Assembly (NCBI GenBank): GCA_005883625.1
Contig: VBDU01000086.1
Span: 1-55,483, forward strand
Origin: Chloroflexota bacterium
GTDB taxonomy: Bacteria; Chloroflexota; Limnocylindria; P2-11E
Direction: 5' to 3'
DNA: 55,483 nt
Both the position numbers and the translations under genes were made by a program. This document shows, one piece after another, positions 8,900-17,268 of the stretch. A model generated the notes under the pieces. It did no database searches, was not told where the DNA came from, and saw only the letters and a program-made list of their open reading frames with translations. Position 1 is the stretch's first letter, and every line of letters starts with the position of its first letter.

Positions 8900-9400
8900 A
8901 TGGCCAGGATCGACGCGAACCGCCTCGAATTGACCGAGCGCGTGGTGCAGATCAACCGCGTGTCCAAGGTCGTCAAGGGCGGCCGGCGGTTCAGCTTCTC
9001 GGCGATCGTCGTGGTCGGCGACGGCCGCGGCCATGTGGGCGCCGGGCTCGGGAAGGCCGACGAGGTGCCCGAGGCGATCAAGAAGGGCGTCGAGGACGCG
9101 AAGAAGCACGTCCTCCTCGTGCCGCTCGTCGACCGGACGATCCCGCATCCGGTCACCGCCGACTTCGGCGCCGCCAAGGTGCTCCTGCGGCCGGCGTCGA
9201 AGGGCACCGGCGTCATCGCCGGCGGCTCGGTCCGCGCCGTCGTCGAATCCGCGGGCATCAGCGACATCCTCTCGAAGTCGCTCGGGAGCTCGAACCCGGT
9301 GAACGTCGTCAGGGCGACCGTGAAGGCGCTCTCGACGCTCCGGTCCGCGAACGAGGTGCGCCAGATGCGCGGCACGCACGTTGCGGAGGCGAGGGCGTGA
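8900..9400 (+). CDS. rpsE: 30S ribosomal protein S5
   Basis: 166 residues. [20 protein letters not shown] and [20 protein letters not shown] are the classical S5 N-terminus and dsRBD-like domain; [19 protein letters not shown] follows. I chose ATG 8900 because it gives exactly the family start. An in-frame GTG at 8870 lies inside the upstream repeat and would add ten non-conserved residues. The GGAG at 8887-8890, nine bases before ATG, belongs to that repeat's hairpin, so the repeat may provide the ribosome binding site. Confidence 0.95.
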   Translation: MARIDANRLELTERVVQINRVSKVVKGGRRFSFSAIVVVGDGRGHVGAGLGKADEVPEAIKKGVEDAKKHVLLVPLVDRTIPHPVTADFGAAKVLLRPASKGTGVIAGGSVRAVVESAGISDILSKSLGSSNPVNVVRATVKALSTLRSANEVRQMRGTHVAEARA

Positions 9401-9582
9401 CGCCGCGCCTCGAGATCACGCAGGCGCGGAGCGCCATCGGCGAGAAGGAAGGCGCGCGCCGCACGCTCGGCGCGCTCGGCCTTCGGCGGACCGGGCAGAC
9501 CGTGTCGCACGACGACTCGCCCACAGTCCGCGGAATGCTGCGCCGCGTCGCGCATCTCGTCGCGGTGAAGGAAGCCAAATGA
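9397..9582 (+). CDS. rpmD: 50S ribosomal protein L30
   Basis: 61 residues, normal for L30. [20 protein letters not shown] and [21 protein letters not shown] are typical of the single small alpha-beta domain. GTG start overlapping the rpsE stop (GTGA). Confidence 0.93.
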   Translation: MTPRLEITQARSAIGEKEGARRTLGALGLRRTGQTVSHDDSPTVRGMLRRVAHLVAVKEAK

Positions 9583-10025
9583 GACAGCACGAGGTCCGGC
9601 CGCAGCGCGGATCGCGAAAGCCCACCCGCCGGCTCGGCCGCGGGACGGCGCAGGGACAGGGCAAGACCGCGGGCCGGGGGACGAAAGGCCAGCTCGCGCG
9701 GACCGGGCCGGGGCTGCCGGGATGGTTCGAGGGCGGTCAGACGCCGCTCCACATGCGCGTCCCGAAGCTGCGCGGCTTCAAGAACCGCTTTCGCAAGAGC
9801 TTCGTCGCGGTCAACGTTGGCCGGCTCGCCGGCTTCGCGGCCGACGGGAAGGTCTCCCCGGAGACGCTCGCCGCGAAGGGACTCATCGGCAAGGACGCGC
9901 GGATCAAGGTCCTCGGGGACGGAGATCTCAAGACCAAGCTCGAGGTCCACGCGCATGCCGTCTCCGCGACGGCACGCGAGAAGATCGAGTCAGCGGGTGG
10001 CGCAGTCGTGATCATCGGGGCCTAG
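9579..10025 (+). CDS. rplO: 50S ribosomal protein L15
   Basis: 148 residues. [19 protein letters not shown] and the glycine-rich GRGTAQGQGKTAGRGTKGQ arm are diagnostic, followed by WFEGGQTPLHMRVPKLRGF. ATG 9579 overlaps the rpmD stop by four bases. A longer open frame upstream runs through rpmD and is a shadow. Confidence 0.96.
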   Translation: MRQHEVRPQRGSRKPTRRLGRGTAQGQGKTAGRGTKGQLARTGPGLPGWFEGGQTPLHMRVPKLRGFKNRFRKSFVAVNVGRLAGFAADGKVSPETLAAKGLIGKDARIKVLGDGDLKTKLEVHAHAVSATAREKIESAGGAVVIIGA

Positions 10026-10037
10026 GGAAGCTGGCCT

Positions 10038-11321
10038 ATGGGCATGTTCACCGCGCTCATCGACGCGTTCCGGACGCCGGACCTACGCAACAAGATCCTG
10101 TTCACGCTCGGGATGCTCGTCGTGTTCCGCTTCCTCGCGCACGTTCCGCTCCCGGGCGTGAACCAGGACCAGCTGCAGGCCCTTATGCAGAACAACCAGC
10201 TGCTGAACCTGCTGGACCTCTTCTCCGGCGGCGGACTCGCGCGCTTCTCGGTCGTCGCGCTCGGGGTGAACCCCTACATCAACGCGTCGATCATCATGAC
10301 GCTCCTCCAGCAGACGATCCCGGCGCTCGAGCGGCTCTCGAAAGAGGGTGAGTACGGACGCAACCGCATCAACCAGTACACCCGCATCCTCACCGTGCCG
10401 CTCGCGCTCCTCCAGGGCATCGGCGTCGCGGTATTCATGCAGCGCTCCGGCGTGCTGAACGCCTTCGGACCGGGGGACCTCGGGCTGACGCTGTCGATCC
10501 TCGGCTCGCTCACCGCGGGGACGCTCATCCTCATGTGGCTCGGCGAGCTCATCAGCGAGCGCGGGATCGGCAACGGGATCAGCTTCATCATCTTCGCCGG
10601 GATCGTCGGGCGGCTCCCGAACACGGTCCAGCAGACCCTCGAGGTGCAGCAGAATTACATTGCGCTCGCGTCGATCGCGATCATCAGCGTGCTCGTGATC
10701 GCGGCGATCATCTTCATCCAGGAGGGCCAGCGGCGGATCCCCGTCCAGTACGCGAAGCGCGTGCGCGGGACGCGGATGTACTCAGGCGGCTCGACACACA
10801 TCCCGCTTCGCGTGAACAGCGCCGGCGTCATCCCGATCATCTTCGCGATCTCGATCCTGCTCCTGCCGAGCCAGATCGCGCAGTACTTCACCTCGAGCGA
10901 GACCACGTGGATCAAGGACCTCTCGACGGCCGTGGTCTCGTTCTTCCAGAACCCGATCTTCTACAACTCGGTGTACTTCGTGCTCGTGGTGGCGTTCACG
11001 TTCTTCTACACGGCGTTCACGTTCATCCCGAACGACGTCGCCGACAACATCAAGCGCTACGGCGGCTTCATCCCCGGCATTCGTCCCGGTCGCCCGACCG
11101 CCGAGTTCCTCTCGCGCGTCGTCACCCGGATCACGATCGCGGGCGCGCTCTTCCTCGGCATCGTGGCGGTCATGCCGACGCTCATCGGCGACATCACGCA
11201 GGTGCAGACGCTCCGGCTCGGCGGCACGAGCATTCTCATCGTCGTCGGCGTCGTCGTGGAGACGATGAAGCAGCTCGAGGCGCAGCTCCTCCAGCGCAGC
11301 TACGAGGGGTTCATTCGCTAA
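10038..11321 (+). CDS. secY: Preprotein translocase subunit SecY
   Basis: 427 residues with about ten hydrophobic segments. Recognisable are FRFLAHVPLPGVN, the plug-region FSGGGLARFSVVALGVNPYI, and the cytoplasmic-loop RIPVQYAKRVRGTRMYSGGS. The C-terminus (ETMKQLEAQLLQRSYEGF) is the usual ending. SecY forms the protein-conducting channel with SecE and SecG in the inner membrane. ATG 12 bases after rplO, in the standard spc-operon position. Confidence 0.97.
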   Translation: MGMFTALIDAFRTPDLRNKILFTLGMLVVFRFLAHVPLPGVNQDQLQALMQNNQLLNLLDLFSGGGLARFSVVALGVNPYINASIIMTLLQQTIPALERLSKEGEYGRNRINQYTRILTVPLALLQGIGVAVFMQRSGVLNAFGPGDLGLTLSILGSLTAGTLILMWLGELISERGIGNGISFIIFAGIVGRLPNTVQQTLEVQQNYIALASIAIISVLVIAAIIFIQEGQRRIPVQYAKRVRGTRMYSGGSTHIPLRVNSAGVIPIIFAISILLLPSQIAQYFTSSETTWIKDLSTAVVSFFQNPIFYNSVYFVLVVAFTFFYTAFTFIPNDVADNIKRYGGFIPGIRPGRPTAEFLSRVVTRITIAGALFLGIVAVMPTLIGDITQVQTLRLGGTSILIVVGVVVETMKQLEAQLLQRSYEGFIR

Positions 11322-11443
11322 GTGATCCGAGCGAGGAGCGCAGGGGCGGGGGCCCCTGTCAGCGAGGCGAAGCCAAGCGTGGCCGCGACGAGCGAGTCGA
11401 CCAGCCCTGAGCGCGTCTCCGCGGCGGAGCCGCGAGATTGAGC
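11322..11443 (+). repeat. Structured intergenic repeat, copy 2 (between secY and adk)
   Basis: Same order of blocks as copy 1 with about 39 extra bases (11341-11380), which include a hairpin CAGGGGC-GGGG-GCCCCTG. The terminal hairpin is CTCCGCGGC (11417-11425) / GCCGCGAG (11429-11436), loop GGA; the stem differs from copy 1 but pairing is kept. It ends GATTGAGC, supplying the TTG used as the adk start. Confidence 0.75.
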
Positions 11444-12034
11444 AGGGGTGGCAGCGATCTCGTGATAATGGGCCCTCCCGGGGTTGGAAAGGGCACGCAG
11501 GCGAAGGCCCTTGTCGGCGGCAACGGCTGGGCGCACCTCTCGACGGGCGAGCTGTTCCGCGGGCTCGTCCAGGAGCAGAGCGACCTCGGCAGACGGGTGA
11601 AGGGCTACCTCGACGCCGGCGCGTACGTCCCCGACGACGTGACGGTCGCGATGGTGCGCGAGTGGCTGCGGAAGATCCCGCGCTCGACGCGTGTCGTCTT
11701 CGATGGCTTCCCGCGCACGGTGGCGCAGGCCGAGGCCCTCGATCGGCTGCTCGCCGAGTTCGGCCGCCGCGTCGGCGGCGTGGTCCTGCTCGACGCACCG
11801 CGCGACGAGCTCTTCGCGCGCCTGAGCGGCCGCGCGAAGGCGCAGCGCCGTACCGACGACACGCCCGAGGTCATCGCGAACCGCCTCGACGTCTACGAGC
11901 AGCAGACGCGTCCGGTCGTGGAGCACTACGAGCGTCAGGGCGTCGTTCGCCGCGTGGACGGCCTCGGGTCCGTCGGGGAGGTCACGGCCCGGCTCCGGCG
12001 TGCCGCGGACGATCCCGCGCCGGTCGACGCGTAG
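11438..12034 (+). CDS. adk: Adenylate kinase, short-LID form
   Basis: Converts ATP + AMP to 2 ADP. The P-loop GPPGVGKGTQ is at the N-terminus, AHLSTGELFR is the AMP-binding segment, and FDGFPRTVAQAEALD is the conserved Asp-Gly-Phe-Pro-Arg-Thr motif. The LID is short (GRAKAQRRTDDTPEVI), without the 30-residue zinc or beta insert of long-form enzymes; 198 residues fits. TTG 11438 lies at the very end of an intergenic repeat and gives ten residues before the P-loop. GTG 11462 is an alternative, but it leaves only three residues of the first strand. The secY-adk-map order is standard. Confidence 0.92.
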   Translation: MSRGGSDLVIMGPPGVGKGTQAKALVGGNGWAHLSTGELFRGLVQEQSDLGRRVKGYLDAGAYVPDDVTVAMVREWLRKIPRSTRVVFDGFPRTVAQAEALDRLLAEFGRRVGGVVLLDAPRDELFARLSGRAKAQRRTDDTPEVIANRLDVYEQQTRPVVEHYERQGVVRRVDGLGSVGEVTARLRRAADDPAPVDA

Positions 12035-12044
12035 TGGTCAGCCT

Positions 12045-12821
12045 GTGATCACCCTCAAGACGCCGCAGCAGACCGCGAAGATGCGCGAGGCCGGCCTCAT
12101 CGTGGCGGCCATGCTCGCCGCGACGCGCGCGGCGGTCCGCCCGGGGATCACCACCGCGGAGCTCGACCGCATCGCCGCCGAGATCCTTCGGAAGGCAGGC
12201 GCGACGTCGTCGTTCCTCGGCTATCACGGCTACCCGGCGACGATCTGCACCTCCGTGAACGACGAGATCGTTCATGGGATCCCGGGCAAGAGGCGTCTCA
12301 AGGACGGAGACATCGTCGGCATCGATGCCGGGGCGATCGTCGACGGGTGGCACGCCGACGCCGCCATCACCCTCCCGGTCGGCACCGTGTCGCCGGAGGC
12401 GGAGCGGCTGATCCGCGTCACCGAGGAAGCGCTGCGCATCGGGATCGCGAAGGCGCGCGTCGGCGACCGGATCGGCGACATCGGGGCGGCCATTCAGGAG
12501 CTCGTCGAGGGCCAGGGCTACAGCGTGGTCCGCAACTACGTCGGCCACGGGATCGGCCGAGCGATGCACGAGGAGCCGCAGGTCCCCAACTACCGTCCGG
12601 CCCGAGGCCAGGCCAACCCGCCCATCAGCGAGGGCCTCTGCCTCGCGATCGAGCCGATGGTGAACGTCGGCCGGCCCGAGACGAGGACTCTGGGGGACCA
12701 GTGGACCGTGGTGACGGCCGACAAGACCCTCTCGGCGCACTTCGAGCACACGCTCGCCTGCACGGCGGCCGGGCCGGTCGTCTTGACGGCGCCCAAGGAG
12801 GGCGCGGCCGTCGCCGCATGA
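12045..12821 (+). CDS. map: Methionine aminopeptidase, type I
   Basis: Removes N-terminal methionine from nascent proteins. 258 residues with no N-terminal zinc finger. Metal-site residues are visible: NDEIVHGIPG (His), GIDAGAIVDGWHADAA (two Asp), GHGIGRAMHEEP (His), AIEPMVNVG (Glu) and HFEHTLAC (Glu). GTG 12045, ten bases after adk. It is the last gene before a 95-base gap with a candidate promoter for infA. Confidence 0.95.
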   Translation: MITLKTPQQTAKMREAGLIVAAMLAATRAAVRPGITTAELDRIAAEILRKAGATSSFLGYHGYPATICTSVNDEIVHGIPGKRRLKDGDIVGIDAGAIVDGWHADAAITLPVGTVSPEAERLIRVTEEALRIGIAKARVGDRIGDIGAAIQELVEGQGYSVVRNYVGHGIGRAMHEEPQVPNYRPARGQANPPISEGLCLAIEPMVNVGRPETRTLGDQWTVVTADKTLSAHFEHTLACTAAGPVVLTAPKEGAAVAA

Positions 12822-12838
12822 GGTCTTCGTGAACAGCA

Positions 12839-12868
12839 TTGCCGCGGGATGGCCGGTCTTGGTACACT
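12839..12868 (+). promoter_or_regulatory. Candidate sigma-70-type promoter for infA-rpmJ-rpsMKD-rpoA
   Basis: TTGCCG (12839-12844) and TACACT (12863-12868) are separated by 18 bases, each matching four of six consensus positions. It lies in the only gap between map and infA, about 50 bases before the infA start. Internal promoters at this point are known in several bacteria; here it is inference from sequence only. Confidence 0.4.
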
Positions 12869-12916
12869 TTTGGTTCCCGTTGGCGGATGCCGCGGAGACA
12901 CGTGTGTCTGGAGCCA

Positions 12917-13150
12917 ATGGCCAGTAAGCCGAGCAACAAAGAGGTCATCGAGGTGGAGGGGACCGTCGCAGAGGCCCTTCCGAACGCGATGTTCAAAGTT
13001 GAGCTCCAGAACGGGCACGCGGTCCTCGCGCACATCAGCGGCAAGATGCGGATGAACTTCATCCGGGTCGTGCCCGGCGACCGGGTCCTCGTGGAGCTGT
13101 CGCCATACGACTTGAAGCGTGGACGGATAACGAGAAGGGTCAGGTACTAG
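12917..13150 (+). CDS. infA: Translation initiation factor IF-1
   Basis: 77 residues. [20 protein letters not shown] and [19 protein letters not shown] are the S1/OB-fold signature of IF-1, ending with [16 protein letters not shown] 12917 gives the family start; the open frame extends upstream through the promoter region without homology. IF-1 occupies the ribosomal A site during initiation. The stop overlaps the rpmJ GTG. Confidence 0.96.
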   Translation: MASKPSNKEVIEVEGTVAEALPNAMFKVELQNGHAVLAHISGKMRMNFIRVVPGDRVLVELSPYDLKRGRITRRVRY

Positions 13151-13263
13151 TGAAGGTCAGGGCGAGCGTCAAGAAGCGCTGCGACAAGTGCAAGATCATC
13201 CGGCGCGAGCGGCAGATCCTCGTGATCTGCTCCGAGCCGAAGCACAAGCAGCGGCAGGGTTAG
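13150..13263 (+). CDS. rpmJ: 50S ribosomal protein L36, zinc form
   Basis: A 37-residue gene. The product reads [17 protein letters not shown] onward, with the C-x2-C-x12-C-x4-H zinc site (CDKC, then CSEPKH). The GTG shares its first base with the infA stop, and the stop is followed one base later by rpsM. It is in exactly the standard infA-rpmJ-rpsM position. The zinc ligands are complete. Confidence 0.95.
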   Translation: MKVRASVKKRCDKCKIIRRERQILVICSEPKHKQRQG

Positions 13264-13264
13264 C

Positions 13265-13648
13265 GTGGCCCGTATCGCGGGTGTTGACATCCCGCGCGAG
13301 AAGCGAGTGGACGTCTCCCTGCGCTACATCTACGGCATCGGGCCGTCGACGTCGCGCGAGATCCTCGAGCAGGCGCGGGTCGATCTCGCCACGCGCGTCC
13401 GCGATCTCACCGAGCCCCAGGTCGCCAAGATCCGCGAGATCATCGATCGCGGCTATACGGTGGAGGGCGACCTCCGCCGCGAGATCGCGTTGAACATCAA
13501 ACGGCTCCAGGAGATCGGCAGCTATCGCGGTCTCCGTCACCGCAAGGGCCTGCCGACCAGAGGCCAGCGCACGCGCACGAACGCGCGGACGCGCCGTGGC
13601 GTGCGCAAGACCGTGGCCGGCAGGAAAAAGTCGGTGTCGAAGACCTAA
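13265..13648 (+). CDS. rpsM: 30S ribosomal protein S13
   Basis: 127 residues. [20 protein letters not shown] and the helix-two-turn-helix [20 protein letters not shown] are diagnostic, followed by the basic C-terminal tail [15 protein letters not shown] that reaches toward P-site tRNA. GTG start one base after rpmJ; one-base overlap with rpsK. Confidence 0.97.
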   Translation: MARIAGVDIPREKRVDVSLRYIYGIGPSTSREILEQARVDLATRVRDLTEPQVAKIREIIDRGYTVEGDLRREIALNIKRLQEIGSYRGLRHRKGLPTRGQRTRTNARTRRGVRKTVAGRKKSVSKT

Positions 13649-14157
13649 TGGCTCAGGAGAAGAAGACACCCGAGACGGCAAAGAAGGCGCCCGAGGCTCA
13701 GCCGGGCGCGAAGAAGCCGGCCGAGGCGCAGGCGGGTGGCGAACAAGGCGGCCGCGAGGCGGCCGGCGCCGAGCCGAAGGCGGCTCCTCGTCGGCGGCGC
13801 GAGAAGCGCGTCGTGCCGCGCGGTGCCGCGCACGTGAAGGCGTCCTTCAACAACACGATCGTGTCGCTCACCGATCCGGCCGGGAACGTGATCGCCTGGT
13901 CGTCGTCCGGGGCCGCCGGCTGGAAGGGCTCGCGCAAGAGCACGCCGTACGCTGCCCAGGTCGCGGCCGAGAATGCGGCACGCAAGGCGCTCGACCTCGG
14001 GCTCAAGAGCGTCGAGGTCTTCGTCCGCGGTCCCGGCGCCGGCCGCGAGGCGGCGATCCGCGCGCTCGAGGCCACGGGCCTCGAGGTCACCGCGATCACC
14101 GACGTCACGCCGATCCCGCACAACGGGTGCCGGCCGCCGAAGAGAAGGAGAGTCTAA
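13648..14157 (+). CDS. rpsK: 30S ribosomal protein S11 with charged N-terminal extension
   Basis: The core from about residue 50 ([20 protein letters not shown]) through [20 protein letters not shown] and [18 protein letters not shown] is S11. 169 residues compared with about 130 usually. The first ~48 residues are Lys/Glu/Ala/Pro-rich and of low complexity. S11 binds the platform near the Shine-Dalgarno helix. ATG overlaps the rpsM stop by one base. Confidence 0.96.
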   Translation: MAQEKKTPETAKKAPEAQPGAKKPAEAQAGGEQGGREAAGAEPKAAPRRRREKRVVPRGAAHVKASFNNTIVSLTDPAGNVIAWSSSGAAGWKGSRKSTPYAAQVAAENAARKALDLGLKSVEVFVRGPGAGREAAIRALEATGLEVTAITDVTPIPHNGCRPPKRRRV

Positions 14158-14210
14158 GTACGTGAAGGTGGGCTGGACCGCTTTGTCGTGGTTTGAGGAG
14201 ATCGTTCGCG

Positions 14211-14834
14211 ATGGCTAGATATACAGGGCCCGTCTGCCGCATCTGCCGCCGCGAGGGCATGAAGCTGTTCCTCAAGGGCGAGAAGTGCTTCACGAAGTGC
14301 ACGTTCGAGAAGCGCAGCTCCCCGCCGGGCATGCACCAGCAGCGCCGGCGCAAGGTCTCGGACTTCGCGCTCCAGCTTCGTGAGAAGCAGAAGGCGCGCC
14401 GCATGTACGGCGTCCTCGAGCGGCAGATGAAGAACACGTTCGAGCGCGCCGCCGAGGTGACGGGTGCGACCGGCGAGACGCTGCTGATCAACCTCGAGAC
14501 GCGTCTCGACAACACCGTATACCGCTCCGGCTTCGCCAAGTCGCGCGCGCAGGCGCGCCAGCTCGTCTCGCACGCGCACATCACGGTGAACGGCAAGGTC
14601 ACGAAGACGCCGAGCTACACCGTGCGACCCGGCGACGAGATCGCGATCGTCGAGTCGAGCCGCTCGTCCAACTACTTCAAGGAGGTGGCCGCCTGGGCCA
14701 AGACCCAGACGCGCCCGGGTTGGCTCGAGGTCGACCCCGACGCGTACACCGCCAAGGTGCTCGCGGCGCCGAGCCGCGATCAGATCGAAGCGCAGATCAA
14801 TACACAGCTGATCGTCGAGCACTACTCGCGCTAG
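14211..14834 (+). CDS. rpsD: 30S ribosomal protein S4, cysteine-containing (zinc) form
   Basis: 207 residues. The N-terminus carries four cysteines (CRIC, then CFTKC 13 residues later) that form the zinc site of some S4 proteins. The S4 RNA-binding domain NLETRLDNTVYRSGFAKSRA and AHITVNGKVTKTPSYTVRPG follows. ATG 14211 is preceded by GAGGAG at 14195-14200. S4 is a primary 16S-binding protein and the alpha-operon repressor in E. coli; the 53-base gap upstream shows no obvious repressor site to me. Confidence 0.96.
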   Translation: MARYTGPVCRICRREGMKLFLKGEKCFTKCTFEKRSSPPGMHQQRRRKVSDFALQLREKQKARRMYGVLERQMKNTFERAAEVTGATGETLLINLETRLDNTVYRSGFAKSRAQARQLVSHAHITVNGKVTKTPSYTVRPGDEIAIVESSRSSNYFKEVAAWAKTQTRPGWLEVDPDAYTAKVLAAPSRDQIEAQINTQLIVEHYSR

Positions 14835-14866
14835 TCCCGGCCTAGCGACCAGGAGAGGAAGAACCG

Positions 14867-15904
14867 ATGTCCATCGTGGAGCTTGAGTACCCCAAGATCG
14901 AACGTCTCGAAGGCGACGAGCGCTACGCGAAGTTCGCGTGCGAGCCGCTCCCGCCTGGCTACGGGACGACGCTCGGCAACTCGCTCCGGCGCGTGCTGCT
15001 CAGCTCGCTGCCCGGCGCGGCGATCACCGCCGCGCGGGTGCGCGGCGTCGCGCACGAGTTCTCGACGATCCCCGGCGTCAAGGAGGACGTCGTCCAGCTC
15101 GTGCTCAACCTGAAGCAGATCCGTCTTCGGTCGTTCTCGAACGAGCCGGTCACCCTCACGCTCGAGAAGACCGGCCCCGGTGACGCGACGGCAGCCGACA
15201 TCATGACGACGAGCGAGGTCGAGATCGTCAATCCCGAGGCGCGCATCGCGACGCTCGAGCCCGAGGCCTCGCTGTGGCTCGAGCTCACGGTCGAGACCGG
15301 TCGCGGGTTCCACTCGGCCGACCGCCGCGAAGGGCTGCCGATCGGGGTCATCCCGATCGACGCGCTCTTCAGCCCGGTGCGCAAGGTGAACTTCTCCGTC
15401 GAGAGCACCCGCGTGGGCCAGGTGACGAACTACGACCGCCTCATCCTGGAGGTCTGGACCGACGGCACGACGACGCCGGACGACGCCGTGGCCCAGGGGT
15501 CGCAGGTGCTCGTGCAGCAGTTCTCGCTGTTCGCCGGCCTCACGCGGTCGCAGGCGGCGCTCGCGCAGCCCGAGCGGACGAACGGCTCGCAGCTGCCGGC
15601 CGCGATCGCGGACATGCCGATCGAGGACCTGGACCTCCCGCAGCGCGCGTTCAACTCGCTGAAGCGCCACGGCATCACGAAGGTGGGCCAGCTCCTGCAG
15701 ACCCCGGACGACGAGCTCCTCCGGATGCGGAACTTCGGCAAGAAATCGCTCGACGAGATCAAGGACCGGCTCGCCGCCCGGGGCCTCATCGAGGCGCCGG
15801 TACGCGAGGCGACGGACGAGGCCGAGACGGAGACCGAGCCCGAGCCCGAGGCGGCCGCCGGGGACGAAGGCGTCATCGCGGGCGAGCCCGAGAACGAGGA
15901 ATAG
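14867..15904 (+). CDS. rpoA: DNA-directed RNA polymerase subunit alpha
   Basis: 345 residues. The N-terminal domain shows FACEPLPPGYGTTLGNSLRR, used for dimerisation and assembly of beta and beta'. The C-terminal domain shows LKRHGITKVGQLLQTPDDEL and MRNFGKKSLDEIKDRLAARG, which binds UP elements and activators. The last ~30 residues form an acidic tail. ATG 14867 has AGGAGAGGAAG just upstream. Standard alpha-operon position between rpsD and rplQ. Confidence 0.97.
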   Translation: MSIVELEYPKIERLEGDERYAKFACEPLPPGYGTTLGNSLRRVLLSSLPGAAITAARVRGVAHEFSTIPGVKEDVVQLVLNLKQIRLRSFSNEPVTLTLEKTGPGDATAADIMTTSEVEIVNPEARIATLEPEASLWLELTVETGRGFHSADRREGLPIGVIPIDALFSPVRKVNFSVESTRVGQVTNYDRLILEVWTDGTTTPDDAVAQGSQVLVQQFSLFAGLTRSQAALAQPERTNGSQLPAAIADMPIEDLDLPQRAFNSLKRHGITKVGQLLQTPDDELLRMRNFGKKSLDEIKDRLAARGLIEAPVREATDEAETETEPEPEAAAGDEGVIAGEPENEE

Positions 15905-15907
15905 CCG

Positions 15908-16438
15908 GTGCCGCACCAGGTACACCAGCGCAAGTTCGGACGCAAGACCGGCCACCGCCGATCGATGCTGCGGAACCTGTCGCTCTCCGTCCTGCGCTAC
16001 GAGCGCGTGAAGACCACCGAGGCAAAGGCCAAGGAGGTCCGCGTCTTCGTGGACCAGATGATCAACCTCGGAAAGGACGGCTCCCTGGCCGCGCGCCGTC
16101 GCGCGCTCGCGTGGCTGCCGGAGCCGGTCATCGTCGACAAGGTGTTCACCGACCTCGCGACCCGCTATCCCGATCGCCGCTCGGGCTATCTGCGGAGCGT
16201 CCGCCTGGGCCACCGCGTCGGCGATTCGGCGCCGCTCATGCTCCTCGAGCTCGTCCCCGCCGAGGCGAAGGACAAAGAGAAGGCCGACGAGTCTGCGGCC
16301 GCCGAGAAGCCGCGCCGCCGCCTCTCCCTGCGCCGCGGAGGGACCAAGAGCGAGGAGCGCAAGCCCGCGGCGAAGGCTGAGAAGCCCGCGGCGAAGAAGC
16401 GGGCCGCCAAGAAGACTGCGAAGGGAGCAGCGACCTAA
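15908..16438 (+). CDS. rplQ: 50S ribosomal protein L17 with Lys/Ala-rich C-terminal tail
   Basis: Residues 1-118 are L17: KFGRKTGHRRSMLRNLSLS, the KAKEVRVFVDQMINLGKDG helix and a GYLRSVRLGHRVGDSAPLML strand. The remaining ~55 residues are a basic KPAAKAEKPAAKKRAAKK tail resembling histone-H1-like low-complexity regions. L17 lies near the tunnel exit. GTG start three bases after rpoA. Confidence 0.96.
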   Translation: MPHQVHQRKFGRKTGHRRSMLRNLSLSVLRYERVKTTEAKAKEVRVFVDQMINLGKDGSLAARRRALAWLPEPVIVDKVFTDLATRYPDRRSGYLRSVRLGHRVGDSAPLMLLELVPAEAKDKEKADESAAAEKPRRRLSLRRGGTKSEERKPAAKAEKPAAKKRAAKKTAKGAAT

Positions 16439-16460
16439 CACGGCGCACTGGAAGGCGCGC

Positions 16461-17204
16461 GTGGCCTACGACGGGACGCGCTACGCCGGATTCCAGGTGC
16501 AGCCGAACGCGCCGACGGTGCAGGCGGAGCTCGAGCGCGCGCTCGCCTCGGTCTGCGACGAAGGCATCAGGGTCACCGGCGCGGGGCGGACCGACGCGGG
16601 GGTGCACGCGACAGGGCAGGTCATCGACTTCCGGACGGCGAGCGCGCTGGACGGAAAGACGATCGGGCGGGGGGTCAACGCCCTTCTCCCGCAGGACATC
16701 GCGGTCTCGGAGCTCGAGCCGGCGGAGGAGGACTTCCACGCACGGTTCTCCGCGACGGGCCGCACATACGAATACCGGATCCGCAACGCGCCCGAGCGTC
16801 TGCCGCTCGAGCGGCTGCGGGAGGTCCAGCTCGCCTCGCCGCTGGACGTCGCGGCGATGCGCGAAGCGAGCGCGCGGCTGATCGGCCGGCGCGACTTCTC
16901 GGCCTTCGCGGCGGGCAGGGGCGGCGTCCGGACGGTCCGGCGCGCGGAGTGGTGCGCGGACGGTACGCTGCTGCGGTTCGAGATCGCGGCGGACGCGTTC
17001 CTCCGCGGGATGGTCCGCGCGATCGTCGGGACCCTCCTCTGGGTGGGCCGCGGGAAGATCGACGCCGGGCGGTTCGGCGAGATCATCGCGTCGGGCGACC
17101 GCTCGCGGGCCGGTCCGAGCGCACCGGCGAACGGCCTGTGCCTCGTCGCGGTGGAATATGGGGAACGCACACGAAGGATCGACGAAGACGAGGCGAACGA
17201 GTAG
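16461..17204 (+). CDS. truA: tRNA pseudouridine synthase A
   Basis: Isomerises uridines 38-40 of the tRNA anticodon stem. AYDGTRYAGFQVQPN and the catalytic-aspartate motif TGAGRTDAGVHATGQV are clear, with FLRGMVRAIVGTLLWVGRGK near the C-terminus. 247 residues. GTG 16461 trims the first beta strand by a few residues compared with most homologues; no other standard start lies between it and the rplQ stop, so a rarer start is possible. The rplQ-truA-rplM-rpsI order is widespread. Confidence 0.94.
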   Translation: MAYDGTRYAGFQVQPNAPTVQAELERALASVCDEGIRVTGAGRTDAGVHATGQVIDFRTASALDGKTIGRGVNALLPQDIAVSELEPAEEDFHARFSATGRTYEYRIRNAPERLPLERLREVQLASPLDVAAMREASARLIGRRDFSAFAAGRGGVRTVRRAEWCADGTLLRFEIAADAFLRGMVRAIVGTLLWVGRGKIDAGRFGEIIASGDRSRAGPSAPANGLCLVAVEYGERTRRIDEDEANE

Positions 17205-17268
17205 CTGAAGGTGAGTGGATCGTGGCGCCTAGCAACGCCGGACGAGGGACACGACTAGAGAGAGGGCG

